DNA from: Aporrectodea caliginosa
Lineage: Eukaryota > Annelida > Clitellata > Crassiclitellata > Lumbricidae
Direction of reading: 5' to 3'
DNA: 64,000 bases
Assembly: GCA_020284085.1 (NCBI GenBank)
Contig: JACEVL010000002.1
Coordinates: 62,001-126,000, forward strand
The position numbers and the translations under genes were made by a program. Below are positions 31,621 through 43,423 of this stretch, piece by piece (the first letter of the stretch is position 1; each line of letters starts with the position of its first letter). The notes below the pieces were generated by a model. The model was not told the origin of the DNA. It saw only the letters and a list, made by a program, of their open reading frames with translations, and searched no databases.

Positions 31621-34424
31621 CCAGTCGATATAACATCTGAGTCTCAAGTATCTTGCAAGAAAATGTCTTCCAAGAAAATAGTGACATTTAATGGAGTAAT
31701 GACGATCAAGAAAAAACGAGAGTGCAAAAACTTCACGGGTCATACTATGGGCAAACCAGTCTCCAAACGTTGAATCGATAGTTAACTGAGATTTCCGCAG
31801 ATCGTCATTCAGAGGTGATAAATAATAAAAGAGTGTGTGAAATCCAAGCAAAGACTGTACGTCTCTATCGAAATAAGAGTCAAGCGGTGGCAGCAACAAA
31901 ACATTCACCATTGAAAATTCCCTCAAATAGCTCTGCAGATCAGGCTCATGAAGAATTCTGTCGCATAAATGCAAAGCTTCATCGTATTGACGACACTTGT
32001 AAAGATACAAAGCACGATAGCCGTCAATTGTGTTGCACTGTATTCCAAAGTCTTTGCGAATCATATTGTAAAATAAAGTCATATTATCTAAGGCATATTC
32101 CATTAGAAGAGCAATTACTGTCTCTTTATCAATCAAAGGCTTCACAACTGTAGACTCAGTTTCTATAAATGAATCTGTTCTGAGATAAACGATCTGTCTG
32201 GCAGCATTGAAAGGAGTGCCTGACTTCATTGAAACAACACACTTCGGTTTTGTTAAAGCTTTCAGATATTCGTCCATAGGAAATGCTGAATCTGGAAAAT
32301 CACTATAAAACACCAACTGTTTGGATATCCTTTCAGCAGATAATGCAGTTAAATAATAAGCAAACACCTCTGGTGAAAGACGCAGATCAAGATATAGCCG
32401 TCTGTTGATGTAATGAAGATTATTTTCCGTAATGTTCTTGTGAAGCACATACAATCCGACGATTCTTGCGATATTAGCAATAAACAATAAACATCCTGCA
32501 TTCAGTGTTTCTTTATCCATGTGAGATGTCTTATCAAGGAGAACTGCCAAGCATAAGCGCATTGCTTCTTGGTATTCTAATGTGGCAAAATGCAGAGCAG
32601 CCAGGTAGCACATAGCCGCAGTAGCAATACCGTTGCATTCAGAATCTTCGTATTCTAAAGCTCTTCTAAGAAACTCTTTTGACATGAGAGACAATAATTG
32701 AAATTCCGGATGACTATTTGATCCAGTTAAATTTTGCATGAGATCCTGAACACGTCGGAATTGAAACCGACTACTTTGAGTTGTGTACGTTTTCGGAAAG
32801 TTATGATATTTAGACCTTATAATTTTAGGTTGCGTTGAAATTGCTTGGGCAAATTCCACAAAGAGATTGCTATCCCATGAAATCTCTCCGCAACCTAAAC
32901 CATATGTACAATGCAAAATATACAGTAGATTGTCATAGTATGTGAAACATAAGACTTTATCTGCTTTTGGAAAATATATGAGTGTGGTGTATGTTTTAGG
33001 ATCAGCCCATTTTCCTGTATATCCAGCTTTGAGGTTGCGTCGCAGTCCTGAACTTAACCCGAGTTTTATTTCACAACGACTGTCCTTATAAATACGTATG
33101 AATGTGTAAAAGAATATTAAATCAAATGATTTTGATTCCCTCACTTTCCACAACTCAAAGAAATGCATCATATATAACACAAGATGTGGCATTACTTCCA
33201 TTGTGCTTCTAAGTTTGTAATGTCTCAGAATGAATGGCAGTATGTAATTTTCCACAAACCAATTACAGAGACTTACAGAATTTTGGAATTCGTTTAGTCT
33301 TTTTTCAGTTTTGTCAAGGATTGTGGAGCTCGATGGCTGGTGAAATAAATTTGCTTCAGGAATAAAATAGTTTTTACAGTTCCTCTTCTTTAGCCATTCT
33401 GCAAGTTTTCTTAACATCTCACAGCAGATTTTAATAGCAGAAGAGGAATTCCACCATTAGGGTGACATATCTTCACAAGTCCATAACATCAGAGTCTTTA
33501 AATGATACGGACAGAGAACTTCATCCTCCTTTGAACAATCTTTTTGTATCAATTCTCTCTTTGTGAAGAATCTCAACAAATGGTAAACGATCTGTTGAAT
33601 TTGAGTCCAACTCTGAATTAATATTACTTCCGCGAATGAAAATGAAAATCTGCACTGTTTTTCATCGTCTCTGCATGAACGATGCTGGATGTAGACAACA
33701 TGACAACCATTTTGTTCAACTTCAGCGATTGTAAGAATGGTTGGCCATCCGTTATTCCTAGGTCGGTGAAGCCAAGCTTGGGCTTCCTTAGGCCATTTAG
33801 GGCACCACACGCTCATGACCCTATCACATTCACTATAACTAGTTTGCAAATCAAATTGGTATTTAATTGCAGGACCACAAACGATGATATTGCAATCCGC
33901 TTGACCAGGGTAACACGGAATTGCCATAGCATCCAAATGTCGCATCGCGTAGCGATTCGTTCGAGTTGTATGGTTAAATTCGTACTTTGTATGTTTCCAA
34001 TTGTAGTTCATTTTCCCCCAAATCGTAATCGAACAAATCCTGGATACCTGTCGTATGTTTCAATCTTGCAGCACGTTATCGATTCGGCAAGGCCACTCAT
34101 ATCACTTGGCAACACTGGAAAGTCACCAGTGAAGGCCAGCTCGTCAGCTCTGGCGACTAAGAAATCTGCGTCGTCAACGCATGGATTGAGCGGTCGGATA
34201 TAGAACTCCGCACGGCTGCCGCACAAAATCATATACTGGTTTGAATTATCTTCTGTTGCAGCTCTCGGAGTCCCGATTATGTCATGCATGTGATCCGAGT
34301 AAACATAAAACGATTTTGGAAGCATTTGACATGCGCTAACAATGATCGCAGATGCCATTTCTTCATGTGATTTATCCGCATATCCCGTCATCCTAAATGA
34401 AAAAACATTTCCAATTTCCACCAT
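31620..34424 (-). pseudogene. MAB21/cGAS-like-receptor family gene, disrupted
   Basis: Three minus-strand open segments form one protein: 34424-34008, 34011-33457 and 33459 down to about 31620. The N-terminal nucleotidyltransferase-like part has a CGSRAEF GS-motif (residues 69-70) and a DDADFL acidic motif. The MAB21 C-lobe follows, with the WPKEAQAWLHRPRNNGWP, SWTQIQQIVYHLLR and YHLKTLMLWTCE landmarks, then WLKKRNCKNYFIPEANLF. A long TPR-like region common in invertebrate members comes next. A one-base frameshift lies in the G5A4 run near 34012, and an in-frame TAA interrupts at 33457-33459 where MSP is followed by WWNSSS. The 3' end is cut by a LINE fragment. In working relatives this family includes RNA/DNA sensors making cyclic dinucleotides. 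The single-exon form fits a retrocopy or a naturally intronless gene. Confidence 0.8.
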
Positions 34425-34429
34425 TCTAA

Positions 34430-34810
34430 AGACTCATCATCATCAACAACCACAACGTCATCATCATCGTCATCACCATAAACAGGAAGAGGAACTCAAT
34501 TCTACTTATCACCCACAACAATTGCTAACAATCACCTTCATCACTCACAGTTCGAGCAATAATGTTTACTAGACAGTCAACTTTAACTGACCATCTATCT
34601 AATGGTGATCTGAAGCGCCTCACACTAACCCTACCAATCACATCAGTCGCTATTGATAAGTAGCCTTTGGTAAAATGTAGAAATAGAGACTCAGGTTACT
34701 AAAACTCAATGAACCGGATTGTGAAAAGCAATTTTAATGGCAAAAACTAAGCGGCGTACTGCACAATGCATTGTAAAAATTAATAGAAGTCGTTGCGCTA
34801 TTATATTGCA
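34430..34810. other. Short intergenic stretch with CAT microsatellite
   Basis: Imperfect (CAT/CAA)n at 34434-34490, just above the pseudogene start; an in-frame TGA lies four codons above the 34424 ATG. Nothing else is recognised. Confidence 0.5.
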
Positions 34811-34842
34811 CTTTTTTTATTTATTTATTTATTTATTTATTG
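34811..34842. repeat. TTTA microsatellite, LINE tail
   Basis: Poly-T then (TTTA)n; on the minus strand this is the terminal (ATAA)n of the LINE above it. Confidence 0.85.
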
Positions 34843-37560
34843 CATCAGAAAACAGAACAGATAACAATATACATGATGACAGAAACAGTTCAGTCACTGT
34901 GCAACAGAAAGCCAGGAAAAAGCTAAAAGCTTATACCACCCTGGCCCCTAGTACCTGGTTCATTTCAGTCAACGTTTAGTGTCACACAGATCCAGATTAA
35001 ATTATACTAACAGGCAGCTGAGTCCGAATAGTTTTAGTATTATACATTAGACATTTCATACATTAAACATCATCATCATCATAGAGCACATAAATCAGAA
35101 CCAAAGTAAACAGAGGCAAATTTTATGACAATATTATGACAAAATTATGACAAAAGAAATAAAATAGAACAAAACACAAATGAAATGAAATAAAACTAAA
35201 TAAAGCACTATTTAGAATAACACTACTACATAACTAAGGATGTGTGCATCAAAGTTGGTCAAGACAAAGAGGGATGGTTTGTTCAGCAAAGACCTATTAT
35301 TTCTAACAACTTTAGTTATTTTCACTGTATTTTAGTAGGTAACCTATTTTCAGTTTTCTTTTAAATGTGGACAGAGATTTCTCTTCTTTAAGTTCATCAG
35401 ACAGTGAATTCCACAAGCGGATCCCAAGACCTGGAGGTTGCCCGCTCTGGATGCAGTGCGTGCATAAGGAACCACATAATTGGATGAGCTCCGAGTGTTA
35501 TGGGAGTGAATTTGATCAACTGTTGTGAAATAATTGGAGAATTGTTTTGGTAACATATTATGTACAAACTTGAGCATGAGCACAAGTTTAGATAAATGAG
35601 ACAACTCATAAATTTTTATTATACTTAGGGTGCAGAATAAATGATTGGAATGAGATAAGTAAGAAGAGTGGGTGATTATTCTAACAGCAGCTTTCTGAAG
35701 TTTCAATATCCGGTCTAAATTCCCGGTTCTGTGTGGCGACGACCATACAGAGCAGCAGTATGTCATATGCGGTTCAAGTAGGGTGTGGTATAGTAGTTTT
35801 AGTTTGTCGCGATCAAAGATATGGTTAATCCTGTAGAGTATACCCACTATTTTAGATATTTTATTAACTACCATGTCAGCATGCTTCCTCCATTTGAGGT
35901 CATCGGTAAGTACCACACCAAGAAATTTAATTTCATGCACCTGTGTCAGAGGTACTCCATCGATAGTAATATTGATATCAATATCCAAGTACTTTTTTTG
36001 GCAAATATCATAAAACATGTTTTTTTAAGTTTAGATTAGATTTTTTAAGTAGATTCGCTGAGAACCAATGACTTATATCTTTCAATTTATCATTTAATGA
36101 TGCAGCTAACAGGAGAGGACAATATCCAGTTGTAAAGATGTTTGTATATCTGCAAACATAATCAAGCTCAGATTGGTTACTGATTGAATATAATTTACAT
36201 ACAGGAGGAATAAGAGAGGCCCGAGGACTGAGCCCTGCGGCACACCACACGTTATTGGTAAGAAAGATGAGCAGGCGTTATTGAGGGCAACATATTGATA
36301 TCTATTTGATAAGTAACTCGCAAACCAACTGAGGGGGTACCCCGTATTCTATAGTGCTCGAGTTTATCCAAGAGTATTGCACGATTCACAGTATCAAAGG
36401 CCTTTGATAGATCTAGAAAAATTCCAATTGTGGTTTGATGGTCATCTAAGGTTTTGCTGATTTGGTTAGTAAGATCAAGTAAAGCCAGCTCTGTGGATAA
36501 ATTTTTCCTAAACCCATACTGGGTATCTGCAAGGAGGTTATTTTGCTCCACAAAGGTGATAAGCCTATTATAGATAATTTTTTCCAACAACTTGGAAAAG
36601 GGTGACAAGATAGAAATTGGACGATAATTGGAAATCTTTAATTTATCCCCCGTTTTAAAAATTGGAATGAGCTTTGCTAGTTTGAGCTGGTCAGGAAAAA
36701 CACCTTGAGTTAAAGACTGGTTAAATAAGTTTGCTAAAACAGAAGAAACTTCAAGGGAGCATTGTTTTAAAACCATTGTCGAGATTTCATCATAACCCCT
36801 ACTATGAGAATTGTTCATCAGAGCAATACAGTCTATGATTTCAGGGGGCGTCACCGGGGCGAAGAAAATAGATTGCAGGGTTCGAGTCTTAAGGTAGTCG
36901 TTTGGCTTATTACTAACTGGAGCAATAGACTGAGCTAACTTGGGACCTATGTTACTAAAATAATTGTTAAAGTTCTCAGCTATAAGTTTAGAGTCAGTAA
37001 CCCTACACCCACCATGGTGTATTTCAGTTATTTTTGGAGTAAACGCACTTTTACCAATGATTGTGTTGATGGTTTGCCAAACTTTGTGCAGACTATTTCT
37101 ATGGAGTTGGAGTTTGTTTGCATAATACCCTTTCGCAGCTGCTCTCAACAGTGAGGTCAGCTTATTCCGGTAGGTTTTGTATTTATTGAATAGAATCTTG
37201 CTATTAACATTTTTAGCTTTTACACATTCTCTATACATTACATTTTTCTTTTTAATAGATTTCTTCAGTGCAGAAGTTAACCACGGTAGATCAGTTGAAT
37301 TCGATTTACCTCCTACCCGCAAAGATTATAACAATGAGTAAACTTATTCAGGAAATCATCAAAAGATACATTAACCTCAGAATTCTCAGTCAAGTCCCAT
37401 TCGATAAGTGCCAGTTTTTGCTTAAATCTTGCCAGAGAGTCATCAGTAGCTATTCTTTTAAAGAGTAATGAGTTCATTTCAATCTTTTTTGCTTTTAATC
37501 TACTTATGGCAGGCCTCATTATCTACAGAAATAGGCCTACACAATATCCACCAAACACAT
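34811..37560 (-). mobile_element. LINE (CR1-like), near full reverse transcriptase, disrupted
   Basis: Minus strand. ORF 36252-37322 carries the basic linker, [20 protein letters not shown] (RT motif 1), [20 protein letters not shown] and [13 protein letters not shown]. The frame shifts near 36250, where [19 protein letters not shown] is read on, and the FADD region is damaged (FAD then a deletion). ORF 35350-36018 gives the C-terminal part (IKFLGVVLTDDLKW ... HNTRSSSNY). The 3' end is a (TTTA)n-type tail at 34811-34842. The endonuclease is absent, so the copy is 5' truncated and inactive. Confidence 0.82.
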
Positions 37561-39760
37561 CTCTCGACTCTGATTGCACTTAGACTCACCAATATTGTAT
37601 TTTTCAATCTGGTTTCACAATGACTTTTACTACGGTTTCACTAGAAGCGAATATCGATCAATGCTTTGGCACCGTTTCAGGTCACATGCAGTTACACTCG
37701 ATGTCTGTAAATTCACGGTTCTTGCACTTGTAGGCTTAAAGTTGTTTCCGATTCATCCGAAAACCTCGTGACAGGTTTCTGAAGGGCAGCTTGAACTGAC
37801 GTGTCAGATAAACGTTCTTACCTTCTGATCACTCTTACAAGTTTATCTTATTTTCCCGTCTCTATTCGAATTTCTGCCGTCTCTAGGATAGCTTTGATGC
37901 CACTTTTACTCGGCAGCTCACCTCCATTTGATTGTTGCGTTTACTAGAAGGTTTTCCATTCAGCTATGGTTTTATATAGGTGCGAGACGTTGTTAGATTA
38001 CATCAGTCCCTGGAGATTTGCATCATGGTATAAACTCCTCCCCGCAGCCTGTATTCAGCAACCAGAGGGAATTTTACCTCTGATAGTATCTCAACAACTA
38101 GGCCTACAAGTGATAGAGTTCGTGGCTGTGACAAGGATTTTCCGTGTCGAAAACTCAAAGGATCTATTTTCTAACAGTATTGGACAACGGAACTACCTTT
38201 ATTTTAAAAATCCGTTGGCGTCGATGGGAAAAATTGATTCAAAATAGTTATCGCCTTTCGTGTGGTAAAATACATGTAGTCTACAGCACTAAAGCAGTGT
38301 CCGTAAAATGAAGAGCAAGAGAGGATGATCGCCATACAAGCCCTAAGTATAGGCCTATTTCTAGACGAACTATTATAGGCTACAATAGCCACTGGCATTG
38401 GCGCGACCAGGATCGGCGTTTCAGCAGGCCTGCATGCGGCGAACGCAAGCAAACCGAATATATTTGAGACGAACTATTAATAGTCCAGAGGAAAACTATC
38501 TGTCACGGTGAAGGTCCTTATAAGGCTGACATAATGTTGTGCTTACCATTAAAATTTGGCGAATACGTCCATGCAATCCCTACGAGTCAGTTAGGCCTAC
38601 TATTTGGCTCGATGCCGTTGTATTATGCAAAATATTTTATCCCAGGGGACATTGTTGTTATGCGATTTAAAACAGGAAGATTTCTTTAATAAAATACCGA
38701 ATGGAAGGTCACAAAATGTAGGCCTGCAAATGGCAACCACTTTCTGTTGCTGCAAATTTTACTGAACTGGTTTGTATCGCCATTGTCATGCGATGGATCG
38801 TTGGGATCCTCTTAAGAGGATGATTGATTACAGCGGAGAAGATATTTTTAATCATTTGTTTATTATTTTACCAAGAAGGTTCTCAAGTGGGACAATTTTA
38901 TTAACCCCAAATGTGTGGACGATAGCAGGATATCACAGGATTCTTTAACTTCAATCAGCGTTAAATTTATTTAAACACAGACATAATTTTGCGCGAGTCC
39001 CACTGAGATGGAGACAGATCACTAATTAATCATCCACTAATGCATTAGATCATTTCTTAAAATAAAATCATTCGTCCAAAATTACCTTGAAGAAGCTGAG
39101 AGAGCGAACTGAGTTTTTCCGACGATGGCTCAACGCTCAACGATGAAATTAAACAAATAGTCTTCCTTGTGGGTTTTTCCTAAGCATGGCAATGAAATTA
39201 GAGGTTATTGGAATAACCATGCTATATAGGCTAATGGTGCGAGACAGTATACATGTAGTTGTTATCTAGCTGTTACCGGTAACGAAAATGTCGAGTTTCA
39301 AATCCCTTCAAGGAAAGAAATTTAGGGAGTTCTTCTCCATTTGAGCGTTGGCCAACTCCTCTATAATGAGTGTACAATACCAGTAGTTCTCAATATGTAG
39401 GCTACGCAACTAACTACCGGCAAAGTTCTCAAATTCATTATATCATCCCAAAAGCGCGTGCAAGTATTTACAGCGACAATACACTGTCAATAGCAAAAGT
39501 GAGGTCCAAGAATTTGTCACAGTTAGTCTGTTAGTTTAAATTTTATTTAAACTACAACAGTCTGACCGTGCATTGAAAACTGACGACAACATGTACCTTG
39601 TAGGCCTACAGAGTAAAAAATTTCAACGCTTTAGTCAGTTGCAAATACTAATACTAATTAGACATTCTTATGACCTTTCCTGATCATAGATCGTGTACCT
39701 ATTGTTCTCTTGTTCTTTCCAAAGATCTACTCTGGCGTCAAAGTCGATACATCAGTTCTA
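37561..39760. other. Gene B intron, no exon seen
   Basis: Contains scattered AGGCCTA motifs and several short ORFs without domain signal. A minus-strand stretch near 39090-39150 (VEPSSEKLSSLSQLLQ before a GTAATT donor) is open but unsupported. No transposon ends are recognised. Confidence 0.3.
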
Positions 39761-39761
39761 C

Positions 39762-39980
39762 TAAAAGAGTAAATTCACAATGAACCCAAGTTCCAAGACT
39801 CGAGCATTGGAGCCTTCAGTCCAGAGTATTTAAGTGGAGTATGTTCGGGGGCTTAGAGCGATAGCTCAGGATAGCATTTTAAATTCTGAAAAAAATATTT
39901 ATAGACAACTAATGAATGGAATAATGGGAAAAACTTGAGTATGGGTGTTTTCTGCGATGTATCATTTTTCTGGACACCCC
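39762..39980 (-). mobile_element. TA-flanked MITE fragment (inverted)
   Basis: Ends ...TTTTTCTGGACACCCC at 39980 followed by TA; the inner sequence is the reverse complement of 43424-43640. The other end is missing. Confidence 0.75.
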
Positions 39981-40492
39981 TAATGCATAGGCCTATGTAC
40001 TGTACGCGCGAACGTGTGTTGGTTGCTGTTTAACAACACTACATCTTGACAAAGATGATTAGCATCGCCCTCCTCCTTTTTGCGGAGTTCTATTACGTAT
40101 AATTATAGGTATGAATGTAGGCCTATGCATATAGGCAGGCCTTTGTATACGCATGCATGTAAACGTAATGTCTGAAGGTCGTCCCTTAACGAATTAAGCC
40201 GCAATGAAATGTGTAGACCTTTTACAATGTTGTCGCATAGAATTCGTGTGAATATGTGCCTCTGTAAACACGAGGCCAGCGTTTGGCGATCCAGTTGTAA
40301 AAATAGCCATGACAGAGATATATTGCTTGAAGTATGAATTCACTTCTCAGGTCAGCGATTCTCTTTGCACAGCACAAGACGGAAGTCACATACGCTGAGT
40401 AAAATTCGTAGGTAGAGGCTACTTTTGTCCTGGTTTGTTTCACTGCTGCGCAGATTTCCTAAACATTTATATGCATAGCTTGTACATTATCG

Positions 40493-40790
40493 TATCGTAT
40501 TTAAATATTTGTAAAGCGCCTCTCGTAGGGTGAACCGTTCAGAAGCGCTCCCAGTGTGCTAAGCCCCGTGAAAATAAACAGGTTTTGAGAAAAGCGAAGG
40601 AAGAAGAAAGACTGCCAGAGAGAATTTTAGAGCGAACAGAAGGAGAAAGAGCATTCCAAAGAGAGACACCAATTGAAGCAAAGGAACGAGCCTGAGCCAT
40701 AGCAATTCTACTACGGGGAACCAAGAGGTCAAGTCTATTGCAGGAACGAAGTGAGAGCTACGCACTGGTGTGTGCACACGATAAACGCAA
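40493..40790 (-). mobile_element. LINE 3' fragment (L2-like)
   Basis: The minus-strand ORF reads VPRSRIAMAQARSFASIG then VSLWNALSPSVRSKI, the conserved LINE C-terminus, followed by the tail and an ATCGT-pentamer border. Almost identical to 1487-1690 where they overlap, which suggests recent activity of this subfamily. Confidence 0.8.
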
Positions 40791-40969
40791 ACGCACATTA
40801 ATTGATTAAATGAAGCTACTATTAATTGTTGACCTATATTTGCTCTTTGCTATACATCATGTGAGATTTAACGCAAAAATATGCTCGACCTACTTAGCAA
40901 ATGTAGACTGTACTGACTTTGTCTTTGTTAAGACCTATTCAACTGTCCTACTGCAGCAAAGGCTATTCC

Positions 40970-41070
40970 TTCTATTATTATTAATTTGTAACTTCTATAG
41001 CGCCGGTATCTGCACAGCCAAGGCATCAACCGATGGCGCACCAAACCAATTAGTGCGCACTATCTGTGGA
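40970..41070 (-). mobile_element. LINE/SINE tail remnant
   Basis: ATT repeats then CTATAGCGCCGGTATCTGC and a partner ATGGCGC, forming the tail-hairpin pattern. No coding part. A more diverged relative is at about 9650-9740. Confidence 0.4.
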
Positions 41071-42300
41071 TAACATATTGGCCTAATATTAGGTCCCTGA
41101 TAAAATGCTACGATCCCAATGTATTGAATCCATGAGCGCTATAAATTCCGGTCGCGCATTAACTATGTATTCAGACCGCGGTAGCATTGACTGTACAGTC
41201 ATCAATCAGCAGAGTCTAATAAAAGGCTTCTTGCTTTTACAGCTCTGTACGTATATGTATGTGTGTGTGTAAGTATGAGAACACTATAAAGCGCTAGTTA
41301 CGATAAACACGCACTAGGCAGATGTTTGCTTGCACATATATCAAAAATAAGCGCCTTCATATTTGTCTGCTGATGGTCTTCAGTCTATTGAAGCCCTCTT
41401 ATGCCAAGGCCAACCCAGTCAGGTCCAACCGCTCTCTTGTTTTGGCTTTGGTCATGGCCGCGCCAATACAACACTAGAGCTAATCTGCTTAGCTTCGTTC
41501 CTACCAACATCGGGACTTTACTTCTACGTTTCATGATGCCTTCCTACTGCGTCTCAATTGTGAAACAATAAAGAACGATTTTGAATTGATTTGATATTTT
41601 AATCTATTGTAATATGTAAATTGTTCTTTAACAATCGTTAGCGACACAGAAACTTTTTCAATCAAGAGAAACATTTCTCATCGAGCGCTTCTGGCGCCAT
41701 TTCAAGCAGGTGCGAGTTCCATAATACTCGAGCCATATGTTGGTAGGCCTATATATTACATCGTGTACCAAATATGTACAAATATCATTCTGTGTACATT
41801 TACTCGCGTATATACACATACATAATATATATATATACTTTATGTGCATATGTATATTTGTTGGTGATATATGAATGCAGTGGTGTGCATCGGCCAACAT
41901 GTATATGCGCATTGGCTGAAACCATATTGGGGTCTAGATATAGTATCATATAAATTAGTCTCTTGGTCTGTGTGTTCGTCCATTTTATTTCTATAAAGCG
42001 CTGAGTGATTTAATACACCGACATCTTTGGTTGACTGTTTGCCTCTGACAAGTCGTTCGTTGCGCCCATAAGAAATCCAATCATCAAAAAACAACCAGCC
42101 TTGCACGTTAATACACACAATTTAATCCAGACTCATCTGATTCTATGCCTTCCAATTCTTGACCTAAACGACACCCACCTTAAACAAGCTTAATGCATCA
42201 TTGGAACTTAATTTTGTGTTCACTTTGTCAAGTGATAAGTCAAGTTATGAATGAAAAGCTATGGACAATTAGGAAGAGGAAGCGGCGGATGGTACGAAGT
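41071..42300. other. Gene B intron, no exon seen
   Basis: AT-rich, with an ATAT/GTAT run near 41800-41860. Short minus-strand ORFs around 41660-42118 lack any domain signal. Confidence 0.35.
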
Positions 42301-42308
42301 TGGAAAGA

Positions 42309-42612
42309 GGTATTGACAGACTATTCTCAATACGATAAATGGATTCCCTGACCCAGAAACTATGAAATTGGAGAGTTCATTTGTCATTGTAGCCAACCTA
42401 TGAGCTGAAATATGCATATTTCTGTGTTTGGCGGCCATCTTGGCCGCCATCTTAGAAAGTGGTATTGACAGCCTATTCTCACTACGATAAATGGATTCTC
42501 TGACCCCGAAACTATGAAACTGGAGAGTTCATTTGTCATTGTAGCCTACCTATGAGCTGAAATATGCATATTTCCGTGTTATGGCGGCCATCTTGGCCGC
42601 CATCTTGGAAAG
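42309..42612. repeat. Two 152-bp tandem repeats with YY1-like motifs
   Basis: GGTATTGACAG...CTATTCTC starts at 42309 and again at 42461, with about 95% similarity. Each unit ends with GGCGGCCATCTTGGCCGCC followed by ATCTT, a near-palindrome holding CCGCCATCTTG, which is the YY1 core (AAGATGGCGG) in reverse. Confidence 0.85.
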
Positions 42613-42737
42613 TGCACTCCCAAAATTATTGCAACTATTGAAATTGAATTCCACGGTAAATTCAGTACTTTATTTCTGAATACAGGTTACTTATGAAAAA
42701 TATCTTTGAAAAATGCATATTCACCATGAACGAATAA

Positions 42738-42968
42738 ATAACGACGTCGAGGACGAAGAGGGGTAAATTTTTACCCCAGGACACTTTGGACTCAAAAATC
42801 TTCTTCCTACATCATAACGTTTTCCTGGCTTTGGTGTCAGAATATGTCAGAGGTATTAACTTGTAAACACATGGAACGTCAAATTATAATTGCCTACGGT
42901 TGCTCCGCAATCAGCATTCAAACACCCCTGGGGTAATTATTTACCCCTCTCCGTCCTGCGGAGGTTAA
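42738..42968. mobile_element. TTAA-flanked MITE (putative piggyBac type)
   Basis: Inverted ends of about 28 bp: AGGACGAAGAGGGGTAAA... on the left and, read in reverse from the right, AGGACGGAGAGGGGTAAA.... Each contains its own hairpin GGGGTAAA/TTTACCCC. TTAA borders the right end (42965-42968) and ATAA the left (42738-42741). Confidence 0.55.
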
Positions 42969-43004
42969 TTTAATCGAAGCAACGATAGAAAGCAATGCAT
43001 ATCA

Positions 43005-43170
43005 ATCACGTCTTCTTATGCATCGGAGGTTTTGCTATTTCGCAACAACAAAGGAACAACTTGATACTCTTGACACCATTATTCTTCGGTTGTATACGGG
43101 TGTGGCAGCTAAAATGCCATCTTCAGTCCACGTGTAATGAATTGGTTATCGTCATTGCTTGTTAATGCTC
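43005..43170 (+). repeat. Dispersed repeat, inverted copy of 12120-12285
   Basis: Matches the reverse complement of 12120-12285 at roughly 80% by eye; includes TTATGCATCGGAGGTTTTGC and ATACGGGTGTGGC. Ends not defined. Confidence 0.6.
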
Positions 43171-43423
43171 AACCCTCTAAGGGACAAGAATTTTGTTGCT
43201 CTGCAAAATGTTCACAACTAACACAAATACATTGTCTAGAGTTCTCCTGTCAACATAATATAGTTTATTTTATGCTTAGTGGTACACATTTACATTATGG
43301 CCACTTTTATTTTATGGGACAGATATGTCCCATTGTCCGTTAGGCAGTAAAAGTAGGCTACATTTTTGTGCAATGTTACGAGCTACAGGCCGAGCGCTCT
43401 ATGCATTCAGCTACCGCACACTA

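Noticed and set aside
39090..39150. Possible minus-strand exon (VEPSSEKLSSLSQLLQ) with GTAATT donor
   Set aside because: No clear acceptor, wrong content for the missing IPT half, unsupported.
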